64,000 bases of DNA. It comes from Mycobacterium sp. SMC-2 (lineage in GTDB: Bacteria > Actinomycetota > Actinomycetes > Mycobacteriales > Mycobacteriaceae). A program made the position numbers and the translations under genes. The notes under the pieces are model-generated. The model was given only the letters and a program-made list of their open reading frames with translations. It was not told where the DNA came from and made no database searches. Below, in pieces: positions 46,413 through 56,254 of this stretch (position 1 is its first letter; the number at the start of each line of letters is the position of its first letter). Where the stretch lies: the NCBI RefSeq assembly GCF_025263485.1, contig NZ_CP079863.1, positions 4,340,001-4,404,000 on the forward strand, written 5' to 3'.

Positions 46413-47090
46413 ATGGGCGATGGATGCGCGGACGGTTGCGGCTGCGGCGCGACCGGCGCCGCAACCGCGCGCACCCTCGAGCGCGATGCCGAATGGGTAC
46501 GGGCCGCGCGCTGGGCGCGTTGGCTCGCGTGGGCGAGCCTGGTCTGGATGTGCGCGGAGGGCGCCCTCGGCCTGTGGCAAGGGTTTGCCGTCGGGTCCAT
46601 CTCCTTGATCGGCTGGGCGCTCGGGAGCGCGGTCGAGGGCTTGGCGAGCGTGGTCGTCGTATGGAGGTTCACGGGTTCACGCACGCTGTCGGAGACGTCG
46701 GAGCACCGCGCGCAACGTGGGGTGGCCGTTTCGTTCTGGCTCATCGCGCCCTACATCGCTGTCGAATCAATCCGGAACCTGCTCACGGGGGCCCGCCCCG
46801 GGACGACGTTGATCGGGATCGCCTTGACCGCCGCGGCGCTGGTCCTGATGCCGCTTCTGGGATGGGCCAAGCAGCGGCTCGGCGCGCGCCTGGACTCGCG
46901 AGCCACCGCCGGCGAGGGGATCCAAAACTATTTGTGCGCCGCGCAGTCCGCCGCGGTGCTGATCACGCTGGCCGTCATCGCCGTGTGGCCGGGCGGCTGG
47001 TGGCTGGACCCGGTGGCCGGACTCGTTATCGCCGGCCTCGCCGTGCGGGAGGGTTTCCTGGCGTGGCGCGGTGAGGACTGCGGATGCTGA
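46413..47090 (+). CDS. CDF-like cation transporter with cysteine-rich ends
   Basis: A 225-residue protein with about five or six membrane helices, resembling the transmembrane part of cation diffusion facilitators; the helix motif reads GWALGSAVEGLASV. It lacks the C-terminal cytoplasmic domain of full CDF proteins. Metal-binding-like cysteine clusters occur at both ends (GCADGCGCG at about 4-12 and EDCGC at the last five residues). The metal and direction of transport are unknown. There is no clear ribosome-binding site; TATCCT a few bases upstream may be a -10. Confidence 0.7.
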   Translation: MGDGCADGCGCGATGAATARTLERDAEWVRAARWARWLAWASLVWMCAEGALGLWQGFAVGSISLIGWALGSAVEGLASVVVVWRFTGSRTLSETSEHRAQRGVAVSFWLIAPYIAVESIRNLLTGARPGTTLIGIALTAAALVLMPLLGWAKQRLGARLDSRATAGEGIQNYLCAAQSAAVLITLAVIAVWPGGWWLDPVAGLVIAGLAVREGFLAWRGEDCGC

Positions 47091-47154
47091 CACACCCATC
47101 AAAACGACGGCGCCGCAGACGGTTTGGCTCCTGCAATCGACTGACGTCAACGTA

Positions 47155-48033
47155 ATGGCACGAGTCTGTGTGGTCGGCAGCGTGAACATGGACCTGGCGC
47201 TGCGCGTCCAGGCCCTGCCCCGTCCCGGCGAGACGGTGCTGGCGTCTTCCTTGACGTACGCACCCGGCGGCAAGGGCGGCAACCAGGCCGTGGCGGCGGC
47301 GCGCGCGGGCGCCCAGGTGCAATTCGTCGGGGCCGTCGGCGACGACCCGGCCGCCGAGCAGTTACGCGCCCACCTGCTCGCGAACGGCGTCGGGCTGGAC
47401 GGGACCGCGGAAACGACGGGAGCGAGCGGCACGGCGGTCGTCGTCGTCGATGCCGGTGCCGAGAACACCATCGTGGTCGCGCCAGGCGCCAACGGGCGGC
47501 TGAGGCTCGACTCCGCGGACGTGCGGGCGGTCATCGCCGACTGCGACGTGTTATTGACGCAGTTGGAAATTCCGATGGAGGCGGCGGTCGAAGCGGCACA
47601 GCGGGCCCGCTCGGCGGGGGCGGTCGTCATCGTCAACGCCTCCCCGGCCGGCCAGGATCTCGGCTCGTTGTCCGACCTGGCCGACGCGGCCGACGTAGTG
47701 ATCGCCAATGAAGCCGAGGCGGGCGAGTGGCCGTGGCGGCCAAGCCACCTGGTGACCACACTGGGTGCGCGCGGCGCGCGGTACGTGGGCGCCGACGGTG
47801 ACTTCCTGGTGCCTGCTCCGACGGTAGCCGCGGTGGACACCGCCGGGGCCGGGGACGTGTTCGCGGGCGTGCTGGCGGGCAGCTGGCCACGCAATCCGGG
47901 TTCGCCCGCCCGGCGGCTGCGCGCGTTGCGGCGCGCCTGCGCCGCGGGCGCGCTGGCCACGCTGGTGCCCGGGGCCGGCAACTGCGCACCGGACGCCGAA
48001 GCGATCGACGCGGCGCTGCACGACGACCGCTAG
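47155..48033 (+). CDS. rbsK: ribokinase (PfkB family)
   Basis: A 292-residue sugar kinase that phosphorylates D-ribose. It shows GSVNMDLAL, GGKGGNQAVAAA near the N-terminus and the catalytic DTAGAGDVFAG near 235. It corresponds to Rv2436. It ends in a four-base convergent overlap with the GntR gene, and no ribose transporter is adjacent. Confidence 0.87.
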   Translation: MARVCVVGSVNMDLALRVQALPRPGETVLASSLTYAPGGKGGNQAVAAARAGAQVQFVGAVGDDPAAEQLRAHLLANGVGLDGTAETTGASGTAVVVVDAGAENTIVVAPGANGRLRLDSADVRAVIADCDVLLTQLEIPMEAAVEAAQRARSAGAVVIVNASPAGQDLGSLSDLADAADVVIANEAEAGEWPWRPSHLVTTLGARGARYVGADGDFLVPAPTVAAVDTAGAGDVFAGVLAGSWPRNPGSPARRLRALRRACAAGALATLVPGAGNCAPDAEAIDAALHDDR

Positions 48034-48857
48034 CCGGTATCGCCGCCGACGTCGTGGGCGATTCTCAGGCCGTCGCCGGTCTCCAACTCGTCCGCCGTCT
48101 GGCTGAGCAGCAAACGGCTGCGGCTCGGTGACAGCACCGTCGACAGGTAATGATGCGGCGCCTCAGCCACGAACGCCAGGCGGTTGATGCGCAGCAACGC
48201 GGCGCCGATGGCCGTGTCCAGCAGCTGCGCGTTGCGCGGTCCCGCGATCTCGGCCGTGATCTCGTGCCGCACCCGGTCCACGGCGACGCCCGCCTCCGAC
48301 AGCAGCCGGTATAGCGGCGCACGCCGCAACTCCGGCTCGGTCAGCACGTCGGCCAATTCCTGCGGCAGCCAGGCTTCGGTCACCATCAACGGCTCATCGG
48401 TCCTGCGTTGGCGCCGCACTCGGACGATGTGGAGCAACTCGTCGGACGTTTGCAGGGCCGCGCCAATGGGCTGCGGCGGACGGTGCTTCCCGAGTTCGAC
48501 GACCTCGGCCTTGGTTTCGAATTGTGTCTGTCGCAGTCCCTGCATGAACGAACGCCCCGCCCCTGGAGCGCCCGAGGCGTCCGTCGGTCCGTGCGGCCGC
48601 ACAAACGACCCGACGCCGTGCCTGCGCTCGATGTAGCCCTGTTCGGCCAGGTCCGCCAGCGCCCTGCGCACCGTGATGCGCGACACTCCGAACTGGTCGC
48701 ACAGGGTCTGCTCGGTGGGCAACGCGTCGCCAGGGGCGATGACGCCGCGGTCGATCTCGTCGTGCAGCACCAAGAACAGCTGCCGGTGCAGCGGCACCCC
48801 GGCCGCCGCCGAGACCGGCCCACCTCTGCCCTGCCGCACGGTGGTCAATGCTTCCAC
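48030..48857 (-). CDS. GntR-family regulator (HutC-like, UTRA domain)
   Basis: A 275-residue repressor-type protein. The N-terminal winged helix (PLHRQLFLVLHDEIDRG, TLCDQFGVSRITVRRALADL) is followed by a UTRA effector domain (about 95-265). GGGAGG lies five bases before the GTG start. It is divergent from a five-gene metabolic operon, and a perfect palindrome lies between them (48885-48906), so it probably controls that operon in response to one of its acid substrates. Confidence 0.85.
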   Translation of the reverse strand: MEALTTVRQGRGGPVSAAAGVPLHRQLFLVLHDEIDRGVIAPGDALPTEQTLCDQFGVSRITVRRALADLAEQGYIERRHGVGSFVRPHGPTDASGAPGAGRSFMQGLRQTQFETKAEVVELGKHRPPQPIGAALQTSDELLHIVRVRRQRRTDEPLMVTEAWLPQELADVLTEPELRRAPLYRLLSEAGVAVDRVRHEITAEIAGPRNAQLLDTAIGAALLRINRLAFVAEAPHHYLSTVLSPSRSRLLLSQTADELETGDGLRIAHDVGGDTG

Positions 48858-48884
48858 ACGACCCTCCCTTGCACGGCCCGACGA

Positions 48885-48906
48885 GTTGTTATATGTATAT
48901 AACAAC
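48885..48906. promoter_or_regulatory. GntR operator: perfect 10+2+10 palindrome
   Basis: GTTGTTATAT, then GT, then ATATAACAAC: the arms are exact reverse complements. It is strikingly AT-rich in this genome and lies between the divergent GntR gene and the PrpD-like gene, overlapping where both promoters should be. Confidence 0.8.
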
Positions 48907-48933
48907 TTACCTCTAGTCCTCCGGAGGGATCCG

Positions 48934-50355
48934 ATGAACGCGCTGGCCGCCACCGACCCGGCCGGGTCGACCGGGCGACTGGCCACCTGGATCGCTGGCC
49001 TCACGCTCGACGACATCCCGCCGACCGTCCTCGACCGCGCGAAACACCTTCTGCTGGATGGCATCGGCTGCGCACTCGTCGGGGCGCAACTGCCGTGGTC
49101 ACGCGTCGCAACCGACGCCGTCCTCGCGTTGGAAGGCCGCGGCGACGCCGCCGTCATCGGCACCGGACGCACGGCCCCGGCACCCGCAGCGGCGATACTC
49201 AACGGCACGTTCATCCAGGGCTTCGAGCTCGACGACTTTCACCCCCTCGCCCCGCTACATAGCTGCGCGCTGCTGATTCCCGCGCTGCTGTCGACGGTGT
49301 GCACGCGGCCGCACCCCTCGACGGGCCACGAACTGCTGCTGGCTGCCGCCGCCGGCTTCGAGGTGGGTCCCCGCGTCGGCTACACGCTGCACGGCACCCA
49401 GATGCTCGATCGGGGCTGGCACTCGGGGTCGGTTTTCGGAACCCACGCCGCGGCGATGGCCTCCGGAAAGTTGCGCGGGCTGTCGCCGGCGCAACTGGAA
49501 GACGCCCTCGGACTGGCCGGTACCCAGTCGGCGGGACTGATGGCCGCCCAGTACGAGGCCATGAGCAAGCGCATGCACCACGGTTTCGCGGCGCGCAACG
49601 GCTTCTACGCAGCGGGGCTGGCGGCGGCCGGCTACACCGGCATCAAGCGGGTGTTCGAGCGTGAATACGGCGGATTCCTCAGCGTTTTCGGTGAGGGCCA
49701 CGATCCCGACGCAGCATCACTGACCGGCGAACTCGGCCAACGGTGGGAGACCACCACCATCATGGTCAAGTCCTACGCCGCGATGGGTGGCGTGCACGCG
49801 GCGATCGACGCCGCCCGGCAATTACGCGGCTCGGTTGTGCCCCAGGATATCTCGAAGATCGACATCACCGTCGGCGAGACCATCTACAAGCACGGCTGGT
49901 GGCGGCCGCAGCGACCCCTCCCCCCGATCGGTGCCCAGATGAACATCGGGTACGCGACCGCCGCGGCGCTGCTGGACGGAAACGTGCTACCCGAGCAATT
50001 CACCCCCGCACGCCTCGATTCCGACGACATCTGGTCGCTCATCGCCGCGACGACGGTTCACCTCGACGAATCACTCACCCACGCCGGCATCACCGAGAAG
50101 TTTCGCACCGACGTCGTGGTGACCACCCGCGACGGCGAAGTCCACCGCGCCCGCGTGGCCTTGCCGCACGGCGCGCCCAACGATCCCGTCACCAACGACG
50201 AAATCGTCGACAAGTTCCACTCACTCGCCGACCGGGTCACCAGCCGCGCGCGGGCCGAAGCGATCGAACAAGCGGTGGTCCATCTCGACGACCTCGATGA
50301 CATCGGGCAACTGATGGATCTGCTCGCGGCCCCGGTCGCGGGCGCCCTGGACTGA
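48934..50355 (+). CDS. MmgE/PrpD family dehydratase
   Basis: A 473-residue protein of the PrpD family, whose known members dehydrate 2-methylcitrate or decarboxylate cis-aconitate or related acids. Conserved segments are LLLDGIGCALVGA, FIQGFELDDFHP, the HGTQ/HSGSVFGT region and MVKSYAAMGGVHAAIDA with the conserved Lys. CGGAGGGA precedes the ATG. It is the first gene after the GntR operator. The isocitrate-lyase-type and LeuCD-type genes that follow suggest a pathway on a branched di- or tricarboxylate; the exact substrate is unknown. Confidence 0.85.
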   Translation: MNALAATDPAGSTGRLATWIAGLTLDDIPPTVLDRAKHLLLDGIGCALVGAQLPWSRVATDAVLALEGRGDAAVIGTGRTAPAPAAAILNGTFIQGFELDDFHPLAPLHSCALLIPALLSTVCTRPHPSTGHELLLAAAAGFEVGPRVGYTLHGTQMLDRGWHSGSVFGTHAAAMASGKLRGLSPAQLEDALGLAGTQSAGLMAAQYEAMSKRMHHGFAARNGFYAAGLAAAGYTGIKRVFEREYGGFLSVFGEGHDPDAASLTGELGQRWETTTIMVKSYAAMGGVHAAIDAARQLRGSVVPQDISKIDITVGETIYKHGWWRPQRPLPPIGAQMNIGYATAAALLDGNVLPEQFTPARLDSDDIWSLIAATTVHLDESLTHAGITEKFRTDVVVTTRDGEVHRARVALPHGAPNDPVTNDEIVDKFHSLADRVTSRARAEAIEQAVVHLDDLDDIGQLMDLLAAPVAGALD

Positions 50356-50365
50356 AAGGAGAGCC

Positions 50366-51250
50366 ATGCCCAGCACCCCGGCCCGCCAACGGCTGAAGGA
50401 CTTACTCAGCACTCGTGAACTCATCGTCGCCCCAGGCGTTTTCGACGGCATATCTGCACACCTGGCCAGGTGCACCGGCCACGTTGCGGCGTACATGACG
50501 GGTGCCGGTGTGGCAGCCTCCGGTTTCGGCCTACCCGACATCGGGCTGGTCACCGCGACCGAGATGGCCGGCCGGGTCGCGATGATCACCGACGCGTTGG
50601 GCGACATCCCGTTGATCGCCGATGCCGACACCGGCTATGGCGCGCCCATGAATGTGGTGCGCACCGTTCGCTCCTACGACGCGGCGGGGGTGGCAGCAAT
50701 TCAGTTGGAGGATCAGGTCTTTCCGAAACGTTGCGGACACATGCCCGACAAACAGGTGGTCGACGCGGCGGTGTTCGAACAGACACTCGCCGCGGCGCTG
50801 GACGCCCGATCCGGCGACGACCTGCTGGTGGTGGCCCGCACCGACGCACGGGCCCCCCTCGGTCTGGACGCTGCCATCGAGCGCGCCAACCGGTACGCAC
50901 ATGCCGGCGCCGACATCATCTTCGTCGAGGCGCCGCAGGACGCCGGCGAGATCGAGCGCATCGCAAGGGAAGTGGACGCCCCGCTGCTGATCAATCTGGT
51001 GCTCGGCGGCCGGACGCCGCTGCAGTCGGCCGCGCGGCTGCAGGAGTTGGGCTACGCTATCGCGATCCATCCGAGCAACCTCTTGATGCAGGCGACTTTT
51101 GGTATGCTGCAGAGCCTTTGCGAACTGAACGGCACTGACATCGCCGGCCACCCTCTCACCACACCGGCCGACTTCTTCAACATGGTGGGGATGGCTGAAT
51201 GGCTGGAACGCGACGCCCGATACGCCCGCAAGGACCGCTCGTGGGCATGA
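50366..51250 (+). CDS. PEP mutase / isocitrate lyase family carbon-carbon lyase
   Basis: A 294-residue lyase. The metal-binding IADADTGYG and the catalytic PKRCGHM (KxCGH) are those of 2-methylisocitrate lyase and 2,3-dimethylmalate lyase; such enzymes split a 2-hydroxy acid into pyruvate or a 2-oxo acid plus a second acid. AAAGGAGAG precedes the ATG. It lies ten bases after the PrpD-like gene and overlaps the LeuC-like gene by four bases. Confidence 0.87.
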   Translation: MPSTPARQRLKDLLSTRELIVAPGVFDGISAHLARCTGHVAAYMTGAGVAASGFGLPDIGLVTATEMAGRVAMITDALGDIPLIADADTGYGAPMNVVRTVRSYDAAGVAAIQLEDQVFPKRCGHMPDKQVVDAAVFEQTLAAALDARSGDDLLVVARTDARAPLGLDAAIERANRYAHAGADIIFVEAPQDAGEIERIAREVDAPLLINLVLGGRTPLQSAARLQELGYAIAIHPSNLLMQATFGMLQSLCELNGTDIAGHPLTTPADFFNMVGMAEWLERDARYARKDRSWA

Positions 51251-52488
51251 CGATCATCGAGAAGATCTTCGCCCGCAAGGCCGGTCTGGACGCGGTGTCG
51301 GCGGGTGACACGGTGGTGGTCGACGTCGACATGACCGTGCTGATCGATCTGCAGTTCGCCACGATGTGGATCACGCCCAACCGAATCCACGACCCCGAGA
51401 AACTGGCCGTCGTCATGGATCACGCCGTTCCGGCGCCGACCATCAAAGATGCCGCCGCCGGCCCGCAGGCCCGCAAATTCGTCGCCGACTTCGGCATCGA
51501 ACGGTTCTACGACGTCGGCAGGCACGGCATCTGTCACCAGGTGATCGCGGAGAACGGACTGGCACGGCCCGGAGAAATCTTGGCCTGCACCGACTCTCAC
51601 ACCTGTGCCGCGGGCGCTTACAACACCGCCGCGCGGGGCCTCGGGCCCGCGGAGATCTATTCGATCATGTGCACCGGCGCGACGTGGTTCCAGGTCGCGC
51701 CCACGATCCGCTACGAGCTCGAGGACGTCAAACCACAGACCGTCAGCGGCAAAGACATCTTTTTGCACATCGCCAACGAGTACGGCGATGCCCCGAACCT
51801 GAACCTGGAATTCGGTGGCAGCGGCCTGGCCGGCATGCCGATGCACGACCGGCGCACCATCGCTACGCAGTGCGCCGAGGTTTCCGCCGACTTCGCCACG
51901 TTCGAGCCCGACGATGTGTTGGCGTCGTTTCTGCGCGAGCGCGGCGTCGCCGGATACGACGCCGCCACACCGGATTCCGACGCCACGTACCGGGAGATCC
52001 GGCATGTCGATCTTTCGACGCTGGAGCCTTACGTAGCCCGGCCGGGAACGGTCAGCCGCAACGGGCTGCCCGTCTCCCGGCTGGAGCGCCGCAACGTCGA
52101 CCAGGCCTTCATCGGCTCGTGTGCGAACGGCCAGCTCGAGGACCTCGAGATCGCCGCGCGGGTGGTCCGCGGCAAGTCCGTCGCACCGGGTGTGCGCTTG
52201 TTGGTCACGCCCGCCTCGCAAGCGGTGTACCGGGACGCCATGCGGCTGGGCTATCTGCAGGACCTGGCCGACGCGGGTGCGGTCATCACCAACTCCACCT
52301 GCGGCGCCTGCTTCGGCTACCACATGGGGGTGGTCGGTCCCGGCGAAGTGTGCATCACCTCGAGCACCCGCAACTTCACCGGGCGCATGGGTAGCACCGA
52401 GGCGGAGATCTTCATGGCGTCACCGGCAACCGTTGCCGCGTCGGCTATCACCGGCTATATCACCGACCCGAGGAGTGTGACGGCATGA
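51247..52488 (+). CDS. aconitase-family large subunit (LeuC-like)
   Basis: A 413-residue [4Fe-4S] hydro-lyase subunit. The cluster ligands are in IGSCANG and [11 protein letters not shown], and the [10 protein letters not shown] motif is conserved. Length and sequence fit the LeuC/homoaconitase/dimethylmaleate hydratase group rather than a full aconitase. Being in a GntR operon and not with leucine genes, it probably hydrates an unsaturated acid for the neighbouring lyase. Start and stop overlap both neighbours (ATGA at each end). Confidence 0.86.
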   Translation: MTIIEKIFARKAGLDAVSAGDTVVVDVDMTVLIDLQFATMWITPNRIHDPEKLAVVMDHAVPAPTIKDAAAGPQARKFVADFGIERFYDVGRHGICHQVIAENGLARPGEILACTDSHTCAAGAYNTAARGLGPAEIYSIMCTGATWFQVAPTIRYELEDVKPQTVSGKDIFLHIANEYGDAPNLNLEFGGSGLAGMPMHDRRTIATQCAEVSADFATFEPDDVLASFLRERGVAGYDAATPDSDATYREIRHVDLSTLEPYVARPGTVSRNGLPVSRLERRNVDQAFIGSCANGQLEDLEIAARVVRGKSVAPGVRLLVTPASQAVYRDAMRLGYLQDLADAGAVITNSTCGACFGYHMGVVGPGEVCITSSTRNFTGRMGSTEAEIFMASPATVAASAITGYITDPRSVTA

Positions 52489-53045
52489 CCGTGGTGTTCG
52501 GCGGGCGAGTCTGGATGTTCGGAGACAACCTGAACACCGATGCCATGTACCCCGCCTTCGCGATGAAGATGGACCCGGCCGAGGCGGCCAAGCACGTCTT
52601 CTACGAGGTCCGCCCGGGTTGGACCGACCAGGTGTCCCCGGGTGACATTGTCGTAGCCGGTAGGAACTTCGGGCTGGGATCGTCGCGGCCGGTCGCGGCC
52701 CTTTTTGTCGAGCTCGGCGTCGCGGGGCTGGTCGCCGAGGAGTTCAACTCGCTGTTCTTCCGCAATGCCGTCAACGCCGGCCTGCCGGCGATGACCGTGC
52801 CCGAGGCCACCAGCGTTTTCCACGAAGGCGAAACCGGAACCTTCGACCTGACCGGCGGCACCTGGCGTAACGACACCACGGGTGCGTCCGGAAGTGTCGC
52901 CAAACTCCCGGGCCTCATCCTCGACATCATCGAGAGCGGTGGCGTGCTGCCGCGCTTGGTCGAGCAGGGTTATCTCCCAGCTGAATTGGGCGATCTTTTA
53001 CGGTCTCCCACCGTCACGATTCGCGGCGCGGGCAGCGGAGCATGA
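52485..53045 (+). CDS. aconitase-family small subunit (LeuD-like)
   Basis: A 186-residue swivel-domain subunit, partner of the LeuC-like protein. [12 protein letters not shown] at the N-terminus and [14 protein letters not shown] (substrate-binding loop) are the LeuD motifs. It overlaps the LeuC-like gene and the following PEBP gene by four bases each. Confidence 0.86.
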   Translation: MTVVFGGRVWMFGDNLNTDAMYPAFAMKMDPAEAAKHVFYEVRPGWTDQVSPGDIVVAGRNFGLGSSRPVAALFVELGVAGLVAEEFNSLFFRNAVNAGLPAMTVPEATSVFHEGETGTFDLTGGTWRNDTTGASGSVAKLPGLILDIIESGGVLPRLVEQGYLPAELGDLLRSPTVTIRGAGSGA

Positions 53046-53590
53046 TGGCGCCGGTGGGCAGGCTGCTGCGTGGGGTCCGCGCCGGCGCACACCGCAGTCC
53101 CCTTGCCGGGCCGGCGTTCGATGCGCCCACCTCCATTAGCGTCAGCAGCGCCGCGTTCACCGATGGGGGCTGCATGCCGACCTCCAGCGCCGGCAAGGGC
53201 GTCGGGGACAACGTCTCGCCGCCGTTGCGGTGGAGCGCGCCGCCACCAGGGACCCGCCAGGTAGTGCTCATCATCGACGACGTCGACGTCCCGCTGCCCC
53301 GCCCGCTGCTGCACACCGTCGCGGTGATCGAACCCACGCTGGACGGCCTCGGCGCCGGCGGGCTGCGACCGGGCGCGTCAGGCATCCGCTGCCTTCGAAC
53401 CGATCTCGGCCACCACGGCTACGCCGGGCCCCGCCCGATCCCCGGCCATGGCCCCCACCACTACCGATTTCAGGTGTTCGCGATTGACCACGCAGTCCCG
53501 GACCACGTCACCACAGCCAAGCCGTTGCTGACCGCGATGAGGGGGCACGTGCTGGCCCGCGGTGTGCTGACCGGAACCTACGAACGCTGA
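53042..53590 (+). CDS. YbhB/PEBP family protein
   Basis: A 182-residue phosphatidylethanolamine-binding-fold protein. The anion pocket motifs are present in altered form: [21 protein letters not shown] in place of DPDAP, and [21 protein letters not shown]. It is the last gene of the GntR operon, coupled by a four-base overlap. In bacteria these proteins have no settled function; here it might bind a pathway acid or be a modified isomerase-like factor, which is speculation. Confidence 0.8.
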   Translation: MMAPVGRLLRGVRAGAHRSPLAGPAFDAPTSISVSSAAFTDGGCMPTSSAGKGVGDNVSPPLRWSAPPPGTRQVVLIIDDVDVPLPRPLLHTVAVIEPTLDGLGAGGLRPGASGIRCLRTDLGHHGYAGPRPIPGHGPHHYRFQVFAIDHAVPDHVTTAKPLLTAMRGHVLARGVLTGTYER

Positions 53591-53698
53591 CCCCGCTGAC
53601 CTGCGGTTGGCAGTGATTGGCAGCTTCCCGCGTCGATCTGGCAGTGGCTGGCGGGCAGCGTCGGTGGCGACCTCCCAGCCATCGACGAAAGGAACATC

Positions 53699-54106
53699 AT
53701 GTCCGCCACCACGATTGACCGCACGGGCACCCGGGACGGGCTGCTTCGCCTGGCCATGCGCGCCGACGCCGCCATCAGTGGGCTTATCGGCCTGGCCGGT
53801 ATCCCGCTGGCCGGCCGGCTCGCCGAGCTCTCGGGCACCACGAAGGCGTTCGAGTACGCCATGGGCGCATTCCTGGTCGCCTATGGCGTGCTCGTGTTCG
53901 GGCTCGCCCGCCTGCCGTCGGTGCGCCGAGCCGGAATGTGCGTCATCATTGGCAACTTGACGTACACGGTGGCCGCCGTCGTTCTGGTGCTCGCGGACGT
54001 CTTCCCGCTGACCTCGGCGGGCGTCGCGTTGAATCTGGCGGCCGGCGCCTACACGCTGGTGTTCGCGGAGCTGCAATACCAGGGGTGGCGTCGCGCGAGG
54101 GCGTGA
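53699..54106 (+). CDS. four-helix membrane protein of unknown function
   Basis: A 135-residue protein with a short polar N-terminus and four hydrophobic segments (about 24-44, 50-70, 78-100 and 104-126), ending in a basic WRRARA. AAAGGAA precedes the ATG. I do not recognise the family. It lies 108 bases after the PEBP gene and before a strong hairpin, so it may be the last gene of the same transcript or separate. Confidence 0.65.
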   Translation: MSATTIDRTGTRDGLLRLAMRADAAISGLIGLAGIPLAGRLAELSGTTKAFEYAMGAFLVAYGVLVFGLARLPSVRRAGMCVIIGNLTYTVAAVVLVLADVFPLTSAGVALNLAAGAYTLVFAELQYQGWRRARA

Positions 54107-54116
54107 GCCGGACGCC

Positions 54117-54145
54117 GTGAGCCCGCCCTGCCCGGGCGGGCTCAC
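54117..54145. terminator. strong bidirectional hairpin
   Basis: GTGAGCCCGCCC (54117-54128) and GGGCGGGCTCAC (54134-54145) form a perfect 12-bp stem with a five-base loop, between the convergent membrane protein gene and nadE. No T-run follows, as is common for mycobacterial terminators. Confidence 0.8.
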
Positions 54146-54152
54146 GAGCGCG

Positions 54153-56195
54153 CTACTCCTCGGGAATCTGGCGCTCGATCTCGTCGAGCCAGATGCGCGC
54201 GGACATGTCCGACGGGGCGCGCCAATCACCGCGCGGCGACAGCGCACCACCGTGGGACACCTTGGGGCCGTTCGGCAGCGCCGAGCGCTTGAACTGGCTG
54301 AACGAGTAGAAGCGCTGCACAAAAACGCCGAGCCAGTGCCGAATCTCCTTCAGCGAGTAAGTCGGTCGCTTGTCCTCCGGGAATCCAGGCGGCCAGGTCC
54401 CACGCTCAGGGTCGCTCCACGCGTGCCAGGCCAAGAACGCGATCTTCGACGGCCGGAACCCGTAGCGCAGCACATGGAACAGCGAGAAGTCCTGCAGCGC
54501 ATAGGGTCCGACCTTTTCCTCGCTGCTCTGCAGCTCTTCCTCTTCGCCGCTCGGAACGAGTTCCGGGGAGATCTCGGTGCCGAGCACCGACTGCAGCACG
54601 TCGGTGACCTCGGAGGAGAACTGGCCGGACGAGATGACCCAGCGGATCAGGTGCTGGATGAGCGTCTTCGGGACACCGCCGTTGACGTTGTAGTGGGACA
54701 TCTGGTCGCCCACCCCGTACGTGGACCAGCCCAGCCCCAACTCGGAGAGGTCACCGGTGCCGAGCACGATGCCGCCGCGCTGGTTGGCCAGGCGGAAGAG
54801 GTAGTCGGTGCGCAGTCCGGCCTGGACGTTTTCGAAGGTGACGTCGTAGACCTTCTCGCCGCGACCGAACGGATGGTCGATCTCTTTGAACATCAGCATC
54901 GCGGTCTCGGTGATGTCGATCTCGGCGAAGGTGACCCCGAGCGCGCGGCACAGCTCGATGGCGTTGCGTTTGGTGCGATCGCCCGTCGCGAAACCGGGCA
55001 GTGTGAAGGCCAGAATGTCGCTGCGCGGCCGTTCTTCGCGGTCCATCGCGCGCGCGGCGACGATCAGCGCGTGCGTCGAGTCCAGGCCACCGGAGATCCC
55101 GATGACCACCTTTGGGTAGTTCAGCGCGCGCAGCCGCTGCTCGAGACCGGCGACCTGGATGTTGTAGGCCTCGTAGCAGTCCTGTTCCAGGCGTTGCGCA
55201 TCGGCAGGCACGAACGGGAATCGCTCGATGTCACGGCGCAATCCGATGTCGCCGCCCGGCGGGTCCAGCCGGAAATCGATGCGCCGGAACGCCTCGGCCG
55301 AGCCGCGGTGGTGGCGCCGGTTGTCGTCGAACGTCCCCATGCGCAGCCGTTCTGAGCGCAGCAGGTCGATGTCGACGTCGGCGACGCTGCGCCGCTCGCC
55401 TTTCGGGAAGCGCTCGGATGAGGCCAGCAGTTCGCCGTTCTCCCACACCATGGTCTGGCCGTCCCAGGCCAGGTCGGTGGTCGACTCGCCCTCGCCCGCG
55501 GCGGCATAGACGTAGGCGGCCAGGCACCGCGCCGATGCCGAGCGGGCCAGCAGGCAGCGGTCCTCGGCGCGGCCGATCGTGATGGGGCTGCCGGACAGGT
55601 TCGCCAGCACCGTCGCGCCGGCCAGCGCCGCCTCCGCACTGGGCGGGATCGGCACGAACATGTCCTCGCAGATTTCGACGTGCAGCACGAAGCCGCGGAC
55701 ATCGGACGCGGCGAACAGCAGGTCGGAGCCGAACGGGACATCGGCGTCACAGATCCGGATGGTGCCGCGCTCGTCGTCCCCGGCCGCGATCTGGCGGCGC
55801 TCGTAGAACTCCCGGTAGGTGGGCAGGTACGACTTCGGCACCACCCCGAGCACGGCGCCGCGGTGAATGACCACCGCGGTGTTGTAGATGCGATGCCGGT
55901 ACCGCAGCGGGGCGCCGACAACCAGGATCGGCAGCAGATCGGTCGAGGACGCGACGATGCTCTCGATGGCGGCCTGCACATCGTCGAGCAACAGGTCCTG
56001 CATCACGATGTCCTCGATGGAATACCCGGAGAGCGTCAGCTCCGGGAACACGGCCACCGCAACGCCGTCGTCGTGGCACTCGCGCGCCAGCCCCAGGACC
56101 GACTCCGCGTTGGCCGCCGGATCGCCGATCGTGGTGTGATGGGTGCACGCGGCGACCCGGACGAAGCCCTGGCTGTAAGCGTTGTAGAAGTCCAT
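54153..56195 (-). CDS. nadE: glutamine-dependent NAD+ synthetase
   Basis: A 680-residue two-domain enzyme that makes NAD from deamido-NAD, ATP and glutamine. The N-terminal nitrilase-type glutaminase carries E52, K121 and C176; the C-terminal synthetase has the ATP-binding SGGLDST loop near 365. It corresponds to Rv2438c (679 residues). GGAAGG lies before the ATG. It is divergent from a cysteine hydrolase and near a sirtuin gene. Confidence 0.95.
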   Translation of the reverse strand: MDFYNAYSQGFVRVAACTHHTTIGDPAANAESVLGLARECHDDGVAVAVFPELTLSGYSIEDIVMQDLLLDDVQAAIESIVASSTDLLPILVVGAPLRYRHRIYNTAVVIHRGAVLGVVPKSYLPTYREFYERRQIAAGDDERGTIRICDADVPFGSDLLFAASDVRGFVLHVEICEDMFVPIPPSAEAALAGATVLANLSGSPITIGRAEDRCLLARSASARCLAAYVYAAAGEGESTTDLAWDGQTMVWENGELLASSERFPKGERRSVADVDIDLLRSERLRMGTFDDNRRHHRGSAEAFRRIDFRLDPPGGDIGLRRDIERFPFVPADAQRLEQDCYEAYNIQVAGLEQRLRALNYPKVVIGISGGLDSTHALIVAARAMDREERPRSDILAFTLPGFATGDRTKRNAIELCRALGVTFAEIDITETAMLMFKEIDHPFGRGEKVYDVTFENVQAGLRTDYLFRLANQRGGIVLGTGDLSELGLGWSTYGVGDQMSHYNVNGGVPKTLIQHLIRWVISSGQFSSEVTDVLQSVLGTEISPELVPSGEEEELQSSEEKVGPYALQDFSLFHVLRYGFRPSKIAFLAWHAWSDPERGTWPPGFPEDKRPTYSLKEIRHWLGVFVQRFYSFSQFKRSALPNGPKVSHGGALSPRGDWRAPSDMSARIWLDEIERQIPEE

Positions 56196-56254
56196 CGCCC
56201 TTCCATTGTCGCCTGACCGGTGTCAACCCGCGGCCGCCGGGTATCCCCTCCATC

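Noticed and set aside
48934..53045. A standard prpDBC methylcitrate operon or leuCD
   Set aside because: No methylcitrate synthase is present, LeuCD-type subunits are not part of the usual prp operon, and no leucine genes are nearby.
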